A stretch of 64,000 nucleotides of DNA from Maioricimonas rarisocia (lineage in GTDB: Bacteria > Planctomycetota > Planctomycetia > Planctomycetales > Planctomycetaceae), in contig NZ_CP036275.1 in the NCBI RefSeq assembly GCF_007747795.1, positions 5,014,001 to 5,078,000 on the forward strand, given 5' to 3'. The position numbers and the translations under genes were made by a program. Shown piece by piece: positions 26,540 to 36,525 of the stretch; the first letter of the stretch is position 1; each line of letters begins with the position of its first letter. The notes beneath the pieces were generated by a model. The model searched no databases, had not been told where the DNA came from, and saw only the letters and a list, made by a program, of their open reading frames with translations.

Positions 26540-27718
26540 ATGACGCGGCCAACGCTCCTGCCTCTTTTCGCTGCCCTCCTGACCGCCCTCCTCGCCGTTC
26601 CAGCATCGGCCGGGAAAGCAGCCCCCACCACCTCGAAGGAATCGCTCCAGACTCCGAAGGAATCCTTTCTCGATCCCACCGAACCGACGAAGATTCCCGA
26701 AGAGAAGCCGGACGGGAAAGAACGGGCTCCCGTCGAAACGATCTACGCCTATGGCAACACCGTCATCATCACCGACGACTGCGAAGTCGACGAAGTCCGC
26801 GTCTACACCGACGGCGTCGAGAACACCTACGACAGTTCGGATCTCAAAGAAATCTACGTCGACCTGACCGGCACCAACAACTGGTTCGAGTACAGCGCCG
26901 GGGCGGCCACCAATCAGCTGATCCATGACCGGCATGTCGTCATCGCCGGTGGTTCTCAGTTTGACACGATCGATCTGGGCCTGACTTCCAACGAGATCGG
27001 CTTCGGCCAACTGACCGTTCAGGCGCAGATCCGTTTCGATGTCGCCACAGGCAACGGCCTCGACACTCTCGGCTTACGGCTCGACCACGTCGGCGAGAAC
27101 GGCCATCTGACCGTGGATGCCGACCTGGGCGGAAACGACGACTGGTGTACCACTGCTGTCTATGGCCAAATTCGCGGCGATCTCAACCTGCATCTCGGCG
27201 GGGGATCGAACGATTCGGTCGACTTGTTCGACCTGCTGTTCTCCTGCGATGTGTTGCCAGGCGGCAGCCTCAATCTCATGTGCCATGGCGGCCACAACTA
27301 CGACTCGGTCAAGTGCCGGTACCGCGGCATCGTCGAAGGAAACGCCGCTTTCTACCTGTACGGCAACGACTTCTATGACCTCGAAACGCTGCCGATCGAC
27401 TTCTCGAACTTCAGTGACGAAGACAAGTGGTACCTCGCCGAACTCAACAAGAAGGAACGCGACTCAATGCTGCTGGAGATCCAGCTGGAAGAAGGCAGTA
27501 ACGGAAACGTGACTGCCACCGTCGAAGATGGTCTGGGAGACGATGACCTGGCAGTGCAGATATACCAGGACGCCGGCTCCAACGCCGCCATCGACGCCGA
27601 GCTCAATGGTGGATACGGCTACGATTGGTGGTACGCGACCGGACACAACGGCGAACCAGGTGAGTTCGTCGAAATCGACAACGTCGAATCCTTCGATCCC
27701 GGTCTCGCGCTCGACTGA
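26540..27718 (+). CDS. Secreted Gly/Asp tandem-repeat protein, unknown function
   Basis: The 392-residue product follows a GGAG site and has a signal peptide (LLPLFAALLTALLAVPASA). After a charged Pro-rich linker, residues about 150-380 contain some six or seven imperfect repeats of about 26-37 residues. Each has a short strand of the form G-x-L-x-[LV]-x followed by G-G-x-x-[DN]-x-[VW], as in HLTVDADLGGNDDW, DLNLHLGGGSNDSV and SLNLMCHGGHNYDSV. This is reminiscent of, but not the same as, RTX nonapeptide repeats. A beta-solenoid that binds cations is plausible. No catalytic domain was seen. Confidence 0.75.
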   Translation: MTRPTLLPLFAALLTALLAVPASAGKAAPTTSKESLQTPKESFLDPTEPTKIPEEKPDGKERAPVETIYAYGNTVIITDDCEVDEVRVYTDGVENTYDSSDLKEIYVDLTGTNNWFEYSAGAATNQLIHDRHVVIAGGSQFDTIDLGLTSNEIGFGQLTVQAQIRFDVATGNGLDTLGLRLDHVGENGHLTVDADLGGNDDWCTTAVYGQIRGDLNLHLGGGSNDSVDLFDLLFSCDVLPGGSLNLMCHGGHNYDSVKCRYRGIVEGNAAFYLYGNDFYDLETLPIDFSNFSDEDKWYLAELNKKERDSMLLEIQLEEGSNGNVTATVEDGLGDDDLAVQIYQDAGSNAAIDAELNGGYGYDWWYATGHNGEPGEFVEIDNVESFDPGLALD

Positions 27719-27744
27719 CAGCCCTGCCACCCACACTCTCCCCG

Positions 27745-27773
27745 CGCCCGGACAACTTCGTCCGGGCGTTTCG
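27745..27773 (+). terminator. Probable terminator after the Gly/Asp-repeat gene
   Basis: A nine-base stem CGCCCGGAC/GTCCGGGCG with a six-base loop (AACTTC) is followed by TTT and a mixed tail. It lies 27 bases after the stop codon. The T-run is short, so efficiency is uncertain. Confidence 0.6.
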
Positions 27774-27940
27774 CGTTCCTGCAGCACGCCGGGACGCAGT
27801 CGCCCGGCATCGTCAGTCCTATTGAATTGTCAGACAGGGTTTGAATCGGGTCACCGCGACCGGTACTCTCGATTGCACCGGGTCGCCGATGCCCCTTAAC
27901 CATCGGCCGGACGGATCGACACACTCACAAGGAAGAATGC

Positions 27941-29440
27941 ATGCGCTCCCGCATCGCCTGCTTCGCGCTACCTGTTCTGCTGGCCGCCACCTCCGCCTAC
28001 GGCGACTCAGCGCCACAGACAGCTTCGAGTCGCTCCGCCGGCCTGAGCGTCGAACAGAAGCTGCAGCAACCGGCCGACATCGACCTCGGTAGCGCGGAAA
28101 CCGTCACGATCGGCGAGGTTCTCGATCAGATTCGCGAACGGCACGGCCTGCGGGTCCAGCTGTACCGGGGCACGGCAATGCTGATGTCGCTCTGCCTGGA
28201 CATGTCCCCGGGTAACGCCGGCAACAAGCCGATCGAAGTTCACGGAGGTGTCGTCTTCTCCCGCTCTCCCGCTCGTCCTTCCGCATACTACCTGCAGGAC
28301 GACGTTCAATACTTTCCGTCAGCTTCGGACACCGCTACGGTTCCCGCGGCGACCTCTTATTCGGCCCCTCCCACGTATGCGCCTGCACCGACCTCAGGCT
28401 ACGTGACGGGGACCGGTACATCGGCGCAGTACACTCCTGCCAGCGGTTACGCGCCGGCAACGACACCTGCGAACGCTCCAGAGTCCAACACGCCCCAATA
28501 CCTCGCGCCGACTGTGTCAACGCCGACGTCGACCGCAGAATCGATTCCGGCAACGCCGGTTGTTCCCGCTCCTCCCACGCCGGAACCGGTCGCACCGGAA
28601 CCGGTGACTCCAGAACCCGCGACCCCAGAATCGCCCGCTGCGGAGTCCACGGAAACGGAAGAATCCACGGACGACGAACCGGTCCTCCCGACGCTGGCAC
28701 GTTCCGAACGAGAGTTTCGAGCGTATCCAGTCGCTGCGACGACACTCCGCGGTGCCGATCTGACCGTCGAAGGACTGCTGCGGGCCGTCATCGCACAGAT
28801 TCCCAGCCCGCTCGACGACGAAGAGTTCGCCGCCCTGCCGGTCACGTACACGCATGCATACACCTGGGATCTGCTGATCAGAGAAGAGGGGGTCTACGTC
28901 ACCACGCGGGCCCAGGCGAATCTGCACAAAGTGGCTCGCGTCTACCGGGTGCCCGCCAGCGGCGACTTCACCCCGGAAACACTGGGCGAAGTCGTGCGCC
29001 GCACGATCCGTCCCTGGAGCTGGCGAGACCAGATCGACGAGGTCGTCAATCGCATCGAGATCGACATCCCGCCAGGAGCCGCTCTGCCTTCGATCACGCA
29101 GCTTCCAACGATCGATTTGGCCAGCGGCAGCATCGTCCAGACGACATCAGACGGGGCCACCCCGGCGACACAGGAGAAGCAGGACGCCACTGCCAATGAA
29201 CCGGAGAACGCCCAGGCATCATGGCTGTCGATCAAGGCATTCGGATCGCTCCTGTCGTCCGGCACAATCGCAGCCGCTCACGCACTGATCAACAGCCTGG
29301 AGATGATGCACTACGCCGACCCTCCGACCGCCACGATCGAGGTACTGCCCGGCATGCTGATCATCTCCCACTCGCATTCGGCCCATCGCGAAATCGCAGA
29401 CCTGCTCGAGCAGATTGAAGCGGCGACGGGTGCGGAATGA
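27941..29440 (+). CDS. Secreted protein with Pro-rich linker, unknown function
   Basis: The 499-residue product has a signal peptide (RIACFALPVLLAATSAYG). Residues about 45-85 (TIGEVLDQIRERHGLRVQLY) resemble the short beta-alpha-beta STN/secretin N0-like units often found in planctomycete exported proteins. A long Pro/Thr/Ala/Glu linker (about 125-245, with a repeated PEPVxPEP pattern) separates it from a C-terminal folded region (about 255-499) that ends with an N1/N2-like helix-strand unit (GMLIISHSHSAHREIADLLEQIEA). A role near a secretion or envelope complex would fit but is inference; there is no secretin barrel domain. Confidence 0.75.
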   Translation: MRSRIACFALPVLLAATSAYGDSAPQTASSRSAGLSVEQKLQQPADIDLGSAETVTIGEVLDQIRERHGLRVQLYRGTAMLMSLCLDMSPGNAGNKPIEVHGGVVFSRSPARPSAYYLQDDVQYFPSASDTATVPAATSYSAPPTYAPAPTSGYVTGTGTSAQYTPASGYAPATTPANAPESNTPQYLAPTVSTPTSTAESIPATPVVPAPPTPEPVAPEPVTPEPATPESPAAESTETEESTDDEPVLPTLARSEREFRAYPVAATTLRGADLTVEGLLRAVIAQIPSPLDDEEFAALPVTYTHAYTWDLLIREEGVYVTTRAQANLHKVARVYRVPASGDFTPETLGEVVRRTIRPWSWRDQIDEVVNRIEIDIPPGAALPSITQLPTIDLASGSIVQTTSDGATPATQEKQDATANEPENAQASWLSIKAFGSLLSSGTIAAAHALINSLEMMHYADPPTATIEVLPGMLIISHSHSAHREIADLLEQIEAATGAE

Positions 29441-29594
29441 GGCATGTCCGCCAGTAATCATCGGCATTCAAGTGCAAGCCTCCCAATGCACCATCGAACC
29501 AGTACCGAAGGTTGTGAGCTGGCCTTCGGCAAGTGCGCATCCGCGCAGTACAATCAGAGCATCCGGTCCACAGGTTCGAACGATTCAGGACACC

Positions 29595-30320
29595 ATGGCC
29601 CAGCTGACACCGCTCAAATGCCCCTGCTGTGATGCACCTCTCACGCCTCCGGAAGGCCGCGGACAGTTCTACTGCCAGTTCTGCGGCACACCGGTCTCGC
29701 GGCCGCAGGCGCCGCCCCGCAGCGAGGCAGACGACTCCTACGTCGACGAGCCTCAGCCTGCGGTTGCCATCCCCGAGAAGATCGAGGTCGAGGAACTCGG
29801 CAGCGACCTGCGGATCGCCTGGCGGTGGTTCAACTGGAGTGTGCTGTTCCTCATCCCGTTCTGCATCGCCTGGAACGCCTTCCTCATCGGCTGGTATTCG
29901 ATCGCGTTTTCCGACAACGGCCCACCGGGGGCGTTCAGATTCATCATGATGGTGTTCCCGCTGGCACACGTCGCTGTTGGTCTGGGCCTTCTCTATGCCT
30001 GCCTGTTGATGCTCTTCAACCAGACCATCATCCGCATCTCATACGGCAACATGTCGATCCACCACGGCCCGATACCGGCTCCGGGCAACCGGACAATCCC
30101 CGTCGACGATATCGATCAGCTCTACATCAAGCACAAACGCAGCCAAGGCAAAAACGGCACGTCCCACCAGTACCCGCTGCTGGCACGACTGAAGTCCGGC
30201 CAGGAAGTCAATCTGCTGCCGCGTCACAGTGAGCTGGATGTTTCCCGAGCCGTCGAACACCTCGTCGAATCGCACCTGGGAATCGAGAACCGCCGCGTCG
30301 CCGGCGAACATCGGGACTGA
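29595..30320 (+). CDS. Zinc-ribbon membrane protein
   Basis: The 241-residue product starts at the ATG at 29595 (AGGA upstream). It opens with a zinc ribbon, C-P-C-C at about 9-12 paired with YCQFCG at about 26-31, then an acidic linker and two membrane segments (WSVLFLIPFCIAWNAFLIG and FIMMVFPLAHVAVGLGLLY). The C-terminal 95 residues are a soluble beta-rich domain (IRISYGNMSIHHGPIP.. IPVDDIDQLYIK) resembling a PH-like fold. Function is unknown. A longer in-frame reading from 29415 overlaps the previous gene and has no support. Confidence 0.8.
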   Translation: MAQLTPLKCPCCDAPLTPPEGRGQFYCQFCGTPVSRPQAPPRSEADDSYVDEPQPAVAIPEKIEVEELGSDLRIAWRWFNWSVLFLIPFCIAWNAFLIGWYSIAFSDNGPPGAFRFIMMVFPLAHVAVGLGLLYACLLMLFNQTIIRISYGNMSIHHGPIPAPGNRTIPVDDIDQLYIKHKRSQGKNGTSHQYPLLARLKSGQEVNLLPRHSELDVSRAVEHLVESHLGIENRRVAGEHRD

Positions 30321-30331
30321 CGGACGCCGCT

Positions 30332-32380
30332 CTACTCAGAGGCGTCACTACCGCCGACCGTCACCTCGAGATCGCCAATCTGGTGCACGCCCGGCTCGAG
30401 GTCCGAACTCTGCAGGAAGACTTTGCCGGTACCGGTGATCCGCTCGAGATCCTTCTGCTTCGTCTTCCCGGCAATGTAAAGCCTGGACCGGTTCAGTTCG
30501 ACGTCGCCATCGAATCCGCCCATCAGATAAATCATCGCAAACGTCTTCGCGACAATGCGGCCCCTGTATATGCCGTTGACGACAAGATTAAAGTACGAAT
30601 TGGTCGTGATGCTGCCGGTCAGTTCACCGGTCACGACCGCGGTTGCGTAGACATCGAAGTGCAGCTTTCCCTGCATGTCTCCGTCGCAATAGATCGAGCA
30701 GTAGCTGTCGACCGTCGCGCTCCCCTCCGGCTTGACGCCGTCCAGCATCAGCAACGTTACATAACCTTCCGTGCGGATGGCATGAGCAACAGGCGACGGC
30801 CAGGCGGTCGCCCCTGTCACCTTGCGTCCCGGCTGCACTCGTGTTCCCTTCACCTCGCGATAGGAACTCGGATCCGTCTCGATCCAGCCGAGTACCCGCG
30901 GCCACGCACCGCTGGAATGCAGTTCCACGCGCGACTCGTCGAAGTGCTCCCACGGCGATTTCGGGAACACCGAGTCGAATCCGAGGTTGTGACCGATCAC
31001 GATCCGGCGGAATTCCTCCAACGCTACAGCGACGGGCGAATCGGTTGACGCCGGGGCGGCCGTGCGAAACGGTTCCGGCAACTCACCATCGAGCGTCGAA
31101 GGGAACATCGTCTCGGTATAGAACACGCCGTCGAAGATGTCCGGCCAGGCAGCACTCATGTCGGAGTAGCCCAGCGGCCGCGCGATCATTGTCTCACGCA
31201 GCGGATGCTCCTCCGGCAGCGAACGCAGATCAATGAATGCGAACGGGCGATCCTTCTTCTGCAGCAAGGCATCAAGACTGCCGGCAGGCGGCGTCTCGAG
31301 AGTGCGTGTTCGTGGCGAGAATGGAGTGCCGGATGATCCGCGGTTCGCAACAAACATGACGCTGTAGTAGTCATCCCCCAACTGTTCACGGGCGATCTCT
31401 CCCATCGGCACCGTTTCGGAGTAGTCGATGGAACCGTCCACAACGTCGACGGCGGCGGCGTTCCGCATCAGATGGAAGCTGGCCGCCCAGACGATGATCT
31501 TGCGATCCGGATAGTATTCGCGGGCCAGCCAGGCGAGATTCTCCCCCATCATCCGGTCCCGCAGGTTTGTCCGTGCCGGGTCGAGCGCTCGCGGCTGCCG
31601 ACGGGCCTGATCGAAGACGCGCAGGTTCTCCAGGATCCGCCGGGTGAACGCAATCTCCCGCTTGCTGTGGACCTTTGCAGCCTTATCGGCGTGCTCGTCG
31701 ATGCGCTCGATCAGCGATGTGAGGAACTCTTGCGTCGTCTCGGCATCAGTTTCCGCTCCTTCCGCAACCGCTGCCAGCTGCTTCCGATCCGCCTCGGACA
31801 GCAGTTCGGGATCGATGCGATCGAAGAATCGGACGACGAAGACCGGAAATCGTTCGTCGGACTTGCCTGACGAGAACTGACAATCGAAGCCCGCCATCTC
31901 CAGCCGATGCCCGCTACCGATCGTCGACGCCGCATAGTTAATGACCGGCTTCACATGCCCGCTCACTCCCCAGATGGGAAAGATGCCTGATTGAATCACA
32001 TCTGGAGTCGCCTCGGCTGCGAGGAGGGCCGCATCCATCTGCCGGCAGTCGAAGAGCCCCGACTCCCAGGCCAGCACGTCAAACCCCATCTTCTGATGCA
32101 GAAACCGCACCAGCCGGTGCTTCGCGACAAGTGCCGCTCCGTCCCCGTGTGTCTGCTCTCCCAGCGCCACGACGCGAGCCGAACCGATCTTCTCGACGAG
32201 CGGCATCAGGTCGCTGAAGTCCTCATCCCGCGGATCGATTGTCCGGACAGGAATGACCGCTTCGTCCAACCAGACTACATCCGGTTCATCGGCAACAGCC
32301 GACAAGGGGGCGAAACAGCAGAGACCGATGACGAGAAGCCGCTGGAAACGAACGGCCAGAGAACTCAGCATCCGTGACAT
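30332..32380 (-). CDS. Erythromycin-esterase-like protein with C-terminal beta-repeat domain, secreted
   Basis: The 682-residue product has a signal peptide (FQRLLVIGLCCFAPLSAVA). Residues about 45-470 match the erythromycin esterase (EreA/EreB, COG2312) superfamily: VVALGEQTHGDG, FDVLAWESGLFD and the IIVWAASFHLMRNA segment carry the conserved Glu and His residues. The C-terminal part (about 510-680) consists of short strands with regular hydrophobic spacing (YCSIYCDGDMQGKLHFDVYA and following), suggesting a beta-solenoid. True macrolide hydrolysis is rare among chromosomal homologues; most have unknown esterase-like roles, so resistance should not be assumed. Confidence 0.83.
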   Translation of the reverse strand: MSRMLSSLAVRFQRLLVIGLCCFAPLSAVADEPDVVWLDEAVIPVRTIDPRDEDFSDLMPLVEKIGSARVVALGEQTHGDGAALVAKHRLVRFLHQKMGFDVLAWESGLFDCRQMDAALLAAEATPDVIQSGIFPIWGVSGHVKPVINYAASTIGSGHRLEMAGFDCQFSSGKSDERFPVFVVRFFDRIDPELLSEADRKQLAAVAEGAETDAETTQEFLTSLIERIDEHADKAAKVHSKREIAFTRRILENLRVFDQARRQPRALDPARTNLRDRMMGENLAWLAREYYPDRKIIVWAASFHLMRNAAAVDVVDGSIDYSETVPMGEIAREQLGDDYYSVMFVANRGSSGTPFSPRTRTLETPPAGSLDALLQKKDRPFAFIDLRSLPEEHPLRETMIARPLGYSDMSAAWPDIFDGVFYTETMFPSTLDGELPEPFRTAAPASTDSPVAVALEEFRRIVIGHNLGFDSVFPKSPWEHFDESRVELHSSGAWPRVLGWIETDPSSYREVKGTRVQPGRKVTGATAWPSPVAHAIRTEGYVTLLMLDGVKPEGSATVDSYCSIYCDGDMQGKLHFDVYATAVVTGELTGSITTNSYFNLVVNGIYRGRIVAKTFAMIYLMGGFDGDVELNRSRLYIAGKTKQKDLERITGTGKVFLQSSDLEPGVHQIGDLEVTVGGSDASE

Positions 32381-32590
32381 GACAGATCATCCTGCGAGCG
32401 GTAACAGGCTGTGCACGGATCGCGGACGACCGGCAAGGGGGGCCCGCAACCCTCGGGTACTCAGACGCAGCCAGAATACGCCGACACCGGCACTCGAACA
32501 AGACCATCCGGGAAATCTGCTTGCTCTGTCCGGCACGGAGGTTCAGACTGAATTCGATAGCCGGCTTCCCCCGAACAGTGAGATAGCTCG

Positions 32591-33169
32591 ATGTTTCGAT
32601 CGGTATTGATTCCAGGGATCGCCAGTCTGGCACTCGTCCTCGCTGCCATGCCGGCCGCGGCGCAGTCGACGGCCCCAGAGAAAGTCGAGACCATCATGCC
32701 TGACGAGTTCCTCGCATCTCTCGAAGGTCAGTGGAAGGGAACCTGCCGAACCTGGTTCCGCCCCGGAAAACTCTCCGACGAGTCTCCGGTGACCGGATCA
32801 TTCAAAGCGATCATCGGTGGCAAGTTCGTGCGACACACCTACGCGGGGTCGATCAAGGGGCGGGCACGCACGGGCGATGAAACGCTCGCCTTCAATCCGG
32901 TCCGCAACGTCTTTCAGACGAGCTGGATCGACGACTTCCACATGAATTACGCGATCATGTTCTCGGAAGGCCAGGCCACCCCGAACGGCTTCAAAGTGAC
33001 CGGCCAGTACGACACCGGTCCCGGTCAGCCGGCCTGGTCGTGGCGGACCGAGTACGAACTGATGGATCCCGATCACCTGACGATCACCGCCTGGAACATC
33101 TCTCCGGAAGGGGCGGAGGCCAGAGCGGTTGAAACGCAATACGAGCGAATCCCGACGCCAGCGGAATGA
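32591..33169 (+). CDS. DUF1579 family protein, secreted
   Basis: The 192-residue product has a signal peptide (IPGIASLALVLAAMPAAAQ). The core carries DUF1579 marks: LEGQWKGTCRTWF at the start, GGKFVRHTY, DETLAFNPVRNVFQTSWIDDF in the middle and the strand-rich WRTEYELMDPDHLTITAWN near the end. Such proteins are lipocalin-like beta-barrels of unknown ligand, common in planctomycetes. It is divergent from the erythromycin-esterase-like gene across a 210-base gap and convergent with the small membrane gene after it. Confidence 0.85.
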   Translation: MFRSVLIPGIASLALVLAAMPAAAQSTAPEKVETIMPDEFLASLEGQWKGTCRTWFRPGKLSDESPVTGSFKAIIGGKFVRHTYAGSIKGRARTGDETLAFNPVRNVFQTSWIDDFHMNYAIMFSEGQATPNGFKVTGQYDTGPGQPAWSWRTEYELMDPDHLTITAWNISPEGAEARAVETQYERIPTPAE

Positions 33170-33193
33170 CGAAGGTACGTCACGCAGCGGCGT

Positions 33194-33445
33194 TCAGTCT
33201 TCGTAAGGCGTTTCCAGCGGGACGTCCTCATCTGAATACTGCTCATCCCAATCCCGCCGGTCGTTCCACGCCACATAGACCGCGCGGACGACGCCCCACC
33301 CGACGAAAGCCGGGAGCACACCCAGAACAGGCGGCAGCGTGAAATGGGCACTGCAGCCCGCAAACAGACCAATCGCGCCGAGAGTCAGCAGCACGATTCC
33401 CAGCAGAAACGCCATCATGGCGCAGAGGCGGTCGAATGCATTCAT
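33194..33445 (-). CDS. Small membrane protein
   Basis: The 83-residue product has two hydrophobic segments (MMAFLLGIVLLTLGAIGLFA and LGVLPAFVGWGVVRAVYVA) and an acidic C-terminal tail (YSDEDVPLETPYED). No family was recognised. The frame sits alone between a convergent DUF1579 gene and the divergent hybrid kinase. Confidence 0.6.
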   Translation of the reverse strand: MNAFDRLCAMMAFLLGIVLLTLGAIGLFAGCSAHFTLPPVLGVLPAFVGWGVVRAVYVAWNDRRDWDEQYSDEDVPLETPYED

Positions 33446-33684
33446 CGGCAGACCTGTGATTCAGAGATCGACCTCCGACGTGTTCCAGGTCAAAGGTCAT
33501 GCAGCCAATGCTAGCAAACGACCGTCGCAGTCCAACCAGCGTGCCACCCCCAGGTCGCCTGCTCGTTTCAAGGAATGGATCTTCCGCGCATCCTCCATGC
33601 CAATCGAATGGTGCAATCCATCTCGCTGCTCCGTAAGCTTTAAGTAGACTCACTTGGAAGAGGAGCACATCGAGGAGGTTCCCC

Positions 33685-36525
33685 ATGCCGCACGCTGCTC
33701 GCTCAAATGCTCCCAGTGCGGCGAGAATCGGATTACTGCACTCCCTCAGCGGCACAATGTCGCTCAGCGAGCAACCGCTCCTCGATGCCGAGCTGATGGC
33801 GGTACACGAGATCAACAAGCGTGGGGGAGTTCTCGGCTGTCCCATCGAGCCAATCGTTGCCGATGGTGCCTCCACTCCGGAAGAGTTCGCTGCCCAAGCG
33901 GACCGGCTGCTTTCCTCGGGCATCAGGACTCTGTTCGGATGCTGGACGTCCGCGTCCCGCAAGGCGGTCCGTTCGGTCGTTGAAGCGGCCGGCGGGCTCC
34001 TCTGGTATCCCGTCCAGTACGAAGGACTCGAAGAATCACCGCACATCGTCTACACCGGCAGCTGCCTCAACCAGCAAATCACTCCTGCCACCGAATGGGC
34101 CCTCACGAACCTCGGTCGCGACTTCCTGCTGGTCGGCTCGGACTACGTCTTCCCGCGTACAGCCAACAAACTGGTCCGTTCACTGGTGGAGAGTGAACGT
34201 GCGGGAGGAAGGATCGTAGCCGAGCACTACGTCCCGCTGGGGGGACAGGACGTCACCAAGCTGATCGCCGAAATCCGGGATCTGCGTCCTCAGATCGTTC
34301 TGAACACGCTGAACGGTGACAGCAATCTGGCCTTCTTTCGCCAGTTGCGGGCGGGAGGTCTTTCGGCCGACCAGGTTCCCGTGTTGTCGTTGAGCGTTGC
34401 AGAGACCGAGCTGCAGTCCATCGCAGACATGGCACGTGGACACTACGCCTGCTGGAACTACTTTCAGACGCTGGACCTTCCCGAGAACCGGCGTTTCATT
34501 GCCAACTTCAGAGAACGCTACGGCACGCAGAGAGTCTGTACTGCATCGATGGTTCAGGCTTACTGTCAGATCCATCTCTGGGCTCAAGCGGTCGAGGCCG
34601 CGGCCACGTTCGGCGTCCAGGAGATCACGCAAAATCTCACGGGGCAGTCCTTCATGGGCCCCGCCGGGCAGATCACCATCGAGTCGAATCACCACGCCGC
34701 GATGAACGCCTATGTCGGGCGAGCAACACCTGCCGGGCAGTTCGAGATCGTGTGGAGCAGTCCCGGACCGATTGCCCCCCTCCCATGGCTGGGAATCGAA
34801 CGGAACCAGCTGCCCTACGAGTCGATGGTCAAGGAGGCGATGGCTTCCTTCCCGGACGCCCTGCATTACAACACGCTGCTCGAACAGGAGATTCAGCGGC
34901 GAAAACAGGTCGAACAGGAACTGGATCGCGCCAGACAGGTGGCCGAAGAAGCCAACCAGGCGAAAAGCGAGTTCCTGGCCAACATGAGCCACGAGATCCG
35001 CACTCCGATGAACGCGATCATCGGCATGGCCGAACTGCTGCTCGATGACACCCTGACGCCGGCTCAGCGCGACTACACACGAACGGTGCTGGAGTCGGCC
35101 GAATCACTTCTCACGATCATCAACGAGATCCTCGACTTCTCGAAGATCGAAGCCGGCCACCTCGAACTGGAAGCCGTCGACTTTGCCCTGCGGGAAGAAG
35201 TCGTCGATATGTTGCGTACGCTCGCCACACGAGCCGACCGCAACGAGACCGAGCTCATCTGGCAGGTCGGTCCCGACGTTCCCGCGTTCGTGCGGGGCGA
35301 TCCCTTTCGGCTCAGGCAGGTGCTGCTCAACCTCGTTGCGAATGCCATCAAGTTCACAAACAAAGGAGAGATCGTCGTCAGCGTCGATCTCGCATCCCGG
35401 TCCGAATCGGCCGTGCGCCTTCATTTTTCCGTCAGCGACACGGGGATCGGCATTCCTGAATCCAAACTGAAAACCATCTTCGAAGCCTTTACGCAGGCCG
35501 ACAGTTCGACCACCCGACGGTTCGGCGGGACCGGGCTCGGCCTGGCAATCTCCTCCCGACTGGTCGCGGCAATGGGCGGGCAGATCGATGTCGAAAGCGC
35601 GGTCGGTACCGGCAGCACATTTCACTTCACGATCGAACTCGGCCATGCCGAGGCACTGCCGGCCACCGCTCCGCACGACGATGAGCCGGATCTCCACGAT
35701 ATCGCGGCTCTCGTCGTCGATGACAACGCCACCAATCGCCAGCTCCTGCAGCAGATGCTCGAGAGCTGGGGAATGCAGGTGGCGGCCGTCGAAAACGGCC
35801 CGGCCGCCATCGACCACCTCACGCGACTCGCCAGTCAGAACAAACCACTGCCCCTGCTGCTCAGCGACGTGAACATGCCGGAGATGGACGGCTTCATGCT
35901 CGTTGAGAACCTGCGGAATATGGACGGTTGCCGCGATATCGTTGTGATTCTGCTCACATCCGGTGGACGCCCGGGCGATTCCGCTCGGCGTCGCGAACTG
36001 CAGATCGCAGCGCAGCTCCTCAAGCCGGTCAGGACGTCCGAACTGCTCGACACGGTACTCATGGCAACGGGTCGCTCCGGCAGGGCAGTCAAGCCGGACA
36101 CTTCCAAAGAAGAAGATGCGCGCCGACGTCTGCCTCCTCTCAACATCCTGCTTGCCGAAGACGGCAAAGCCAACCAGCGACTGGCTTGCGCGCTGCTGCA
36201 GCGGTGGGGACACACGGTCGCGATCGCAGAGAATGGCCGCATCGCCGTCGACATGTGGCAGCAGCAGTCGTTCGACCTGATCCTCATGGACGTGCAGATG
36301 CCCGAAATGGACGGCCTCGATGCCACACGGGAAATCCGATCGATCGAGAGCATGCACGGCGGGCACACTCCGATCGTCGCCATGACGGCCCGCGCCATGA
36401 AGGGAGACCGCGAACGCTGCCTCGAAGCCGGCATGGATGCCTACGTCCCCAAGCCCTTCCGTCGGCACGAACTCTACGAGGCGATGGCCCCGTTCTTCGA
36501 GACATCCGCAGGCGAGAACGGGTGA
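33685..36525 (+). CDS. Soluble hybrid histidine kinase with UrtA/AmiC-like ligand-binding domain and two receiver domains
   Basis: The 946-residue product starts after a GAGGAGG site. Residues about 12-385 are a periplasmic-binding-protein-like domain of the urea/short-amide type ([25 protein letters not shown], and later [14 protein letters not shown]). A helical linker (about 395-430) leads to HisKA with H436 in [10 protein letters not shown], an HATPase domain ([29 protein letters not shown]), then two receivers with phospho-acceptors D728 ([12 protein letters not shown]) and D869 ([12 protein letters not shown]). No signal peptide or membrane segment is seen, so the sensor should read a cytoplasmic ligand, perhaps urea or an amide. 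No urea transporter or urease gene lies nearby. Confidence 0.92.
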   Translation: MPHAARSNAPSAARIGLLHSLSGTMSLSEQPLLDAELMAVHEINKRGGVLGCPIEPIVADGASTPEEFAAQADRLLSSGIRTLFGCWTSASRKAVRSVVEAAGGLLWYPVQYEGLEESPHIVYTGSCLNQQITPATEWALTNLGRDFLLVGSDYVFPRTANKLVRSLVESERAGGRIVAEHYVPLGGQDVTKLIAEIRDLRPQIVLNTLNGDSNLAFFRQLRAGGLSADQVPVLSLSVAETELQSIADMARGHYACWNYFQTLDLPENRRFIANFRERYGTQRVCTASMVQAYCQIHLWAQAVEAAATFGVQEITQNLTGQSFMGPAGQITIESNHHAAMNAYVGRATPAGQFEIVWSSPGPIAPLPWLGIERNQLPYESMVKEAMASFPDALHYNTLLEQEIQRRKQVEQELDRARQVAEEANQAKSEFLANMSHEIRTPMNAIIGMAELLLDDTLTPAQRDYTRTVLESAESLLTIINEILDFSKIEAGHLELEAVDFALREEVVDMLRTLATRADRNETELIWQVGPDVPAFVRGDPFRLRQVLLNLVANAIKFTNKGEIVVSVDLASRSESAVRLHFSVSDTGIGIPESKLKTIFEAFTQADSSTTRRFGGTGLGLAISSRLVAAMGGQIDVESAVGTGSTFHFTIELGHAEALPATAPHDDEPDLHDIAALVVDDNATNRQLLQQMLESWGMQVAAVENGPAAIDHLTRLASQNKPLPLLLSDVNMPEMDGFMLVENLRNMDGCRDIVVILLTSGGRPGDSARRRELQIAAQLLKPVRTSELLDTVLMATGRSGRAVKPDTSKEEDARRRLPPLNILLAEDGKANQRLACALLQRWGHTVAIAENGRIAVDMWQQQSFDLILMDVQMPEMDGLDATREIRSIESMHGGHTPIVAMTARAMKGDRERCLEAGMDAYVPKPFRRHELYEAMAPFFETSAGENG

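Noticed and set aside
30332-32380. Macrolide resistance gene
   Set aside because: The erythromycin-esterase fold is widespread in bacteria without resistance; sequence alone does not support this use.
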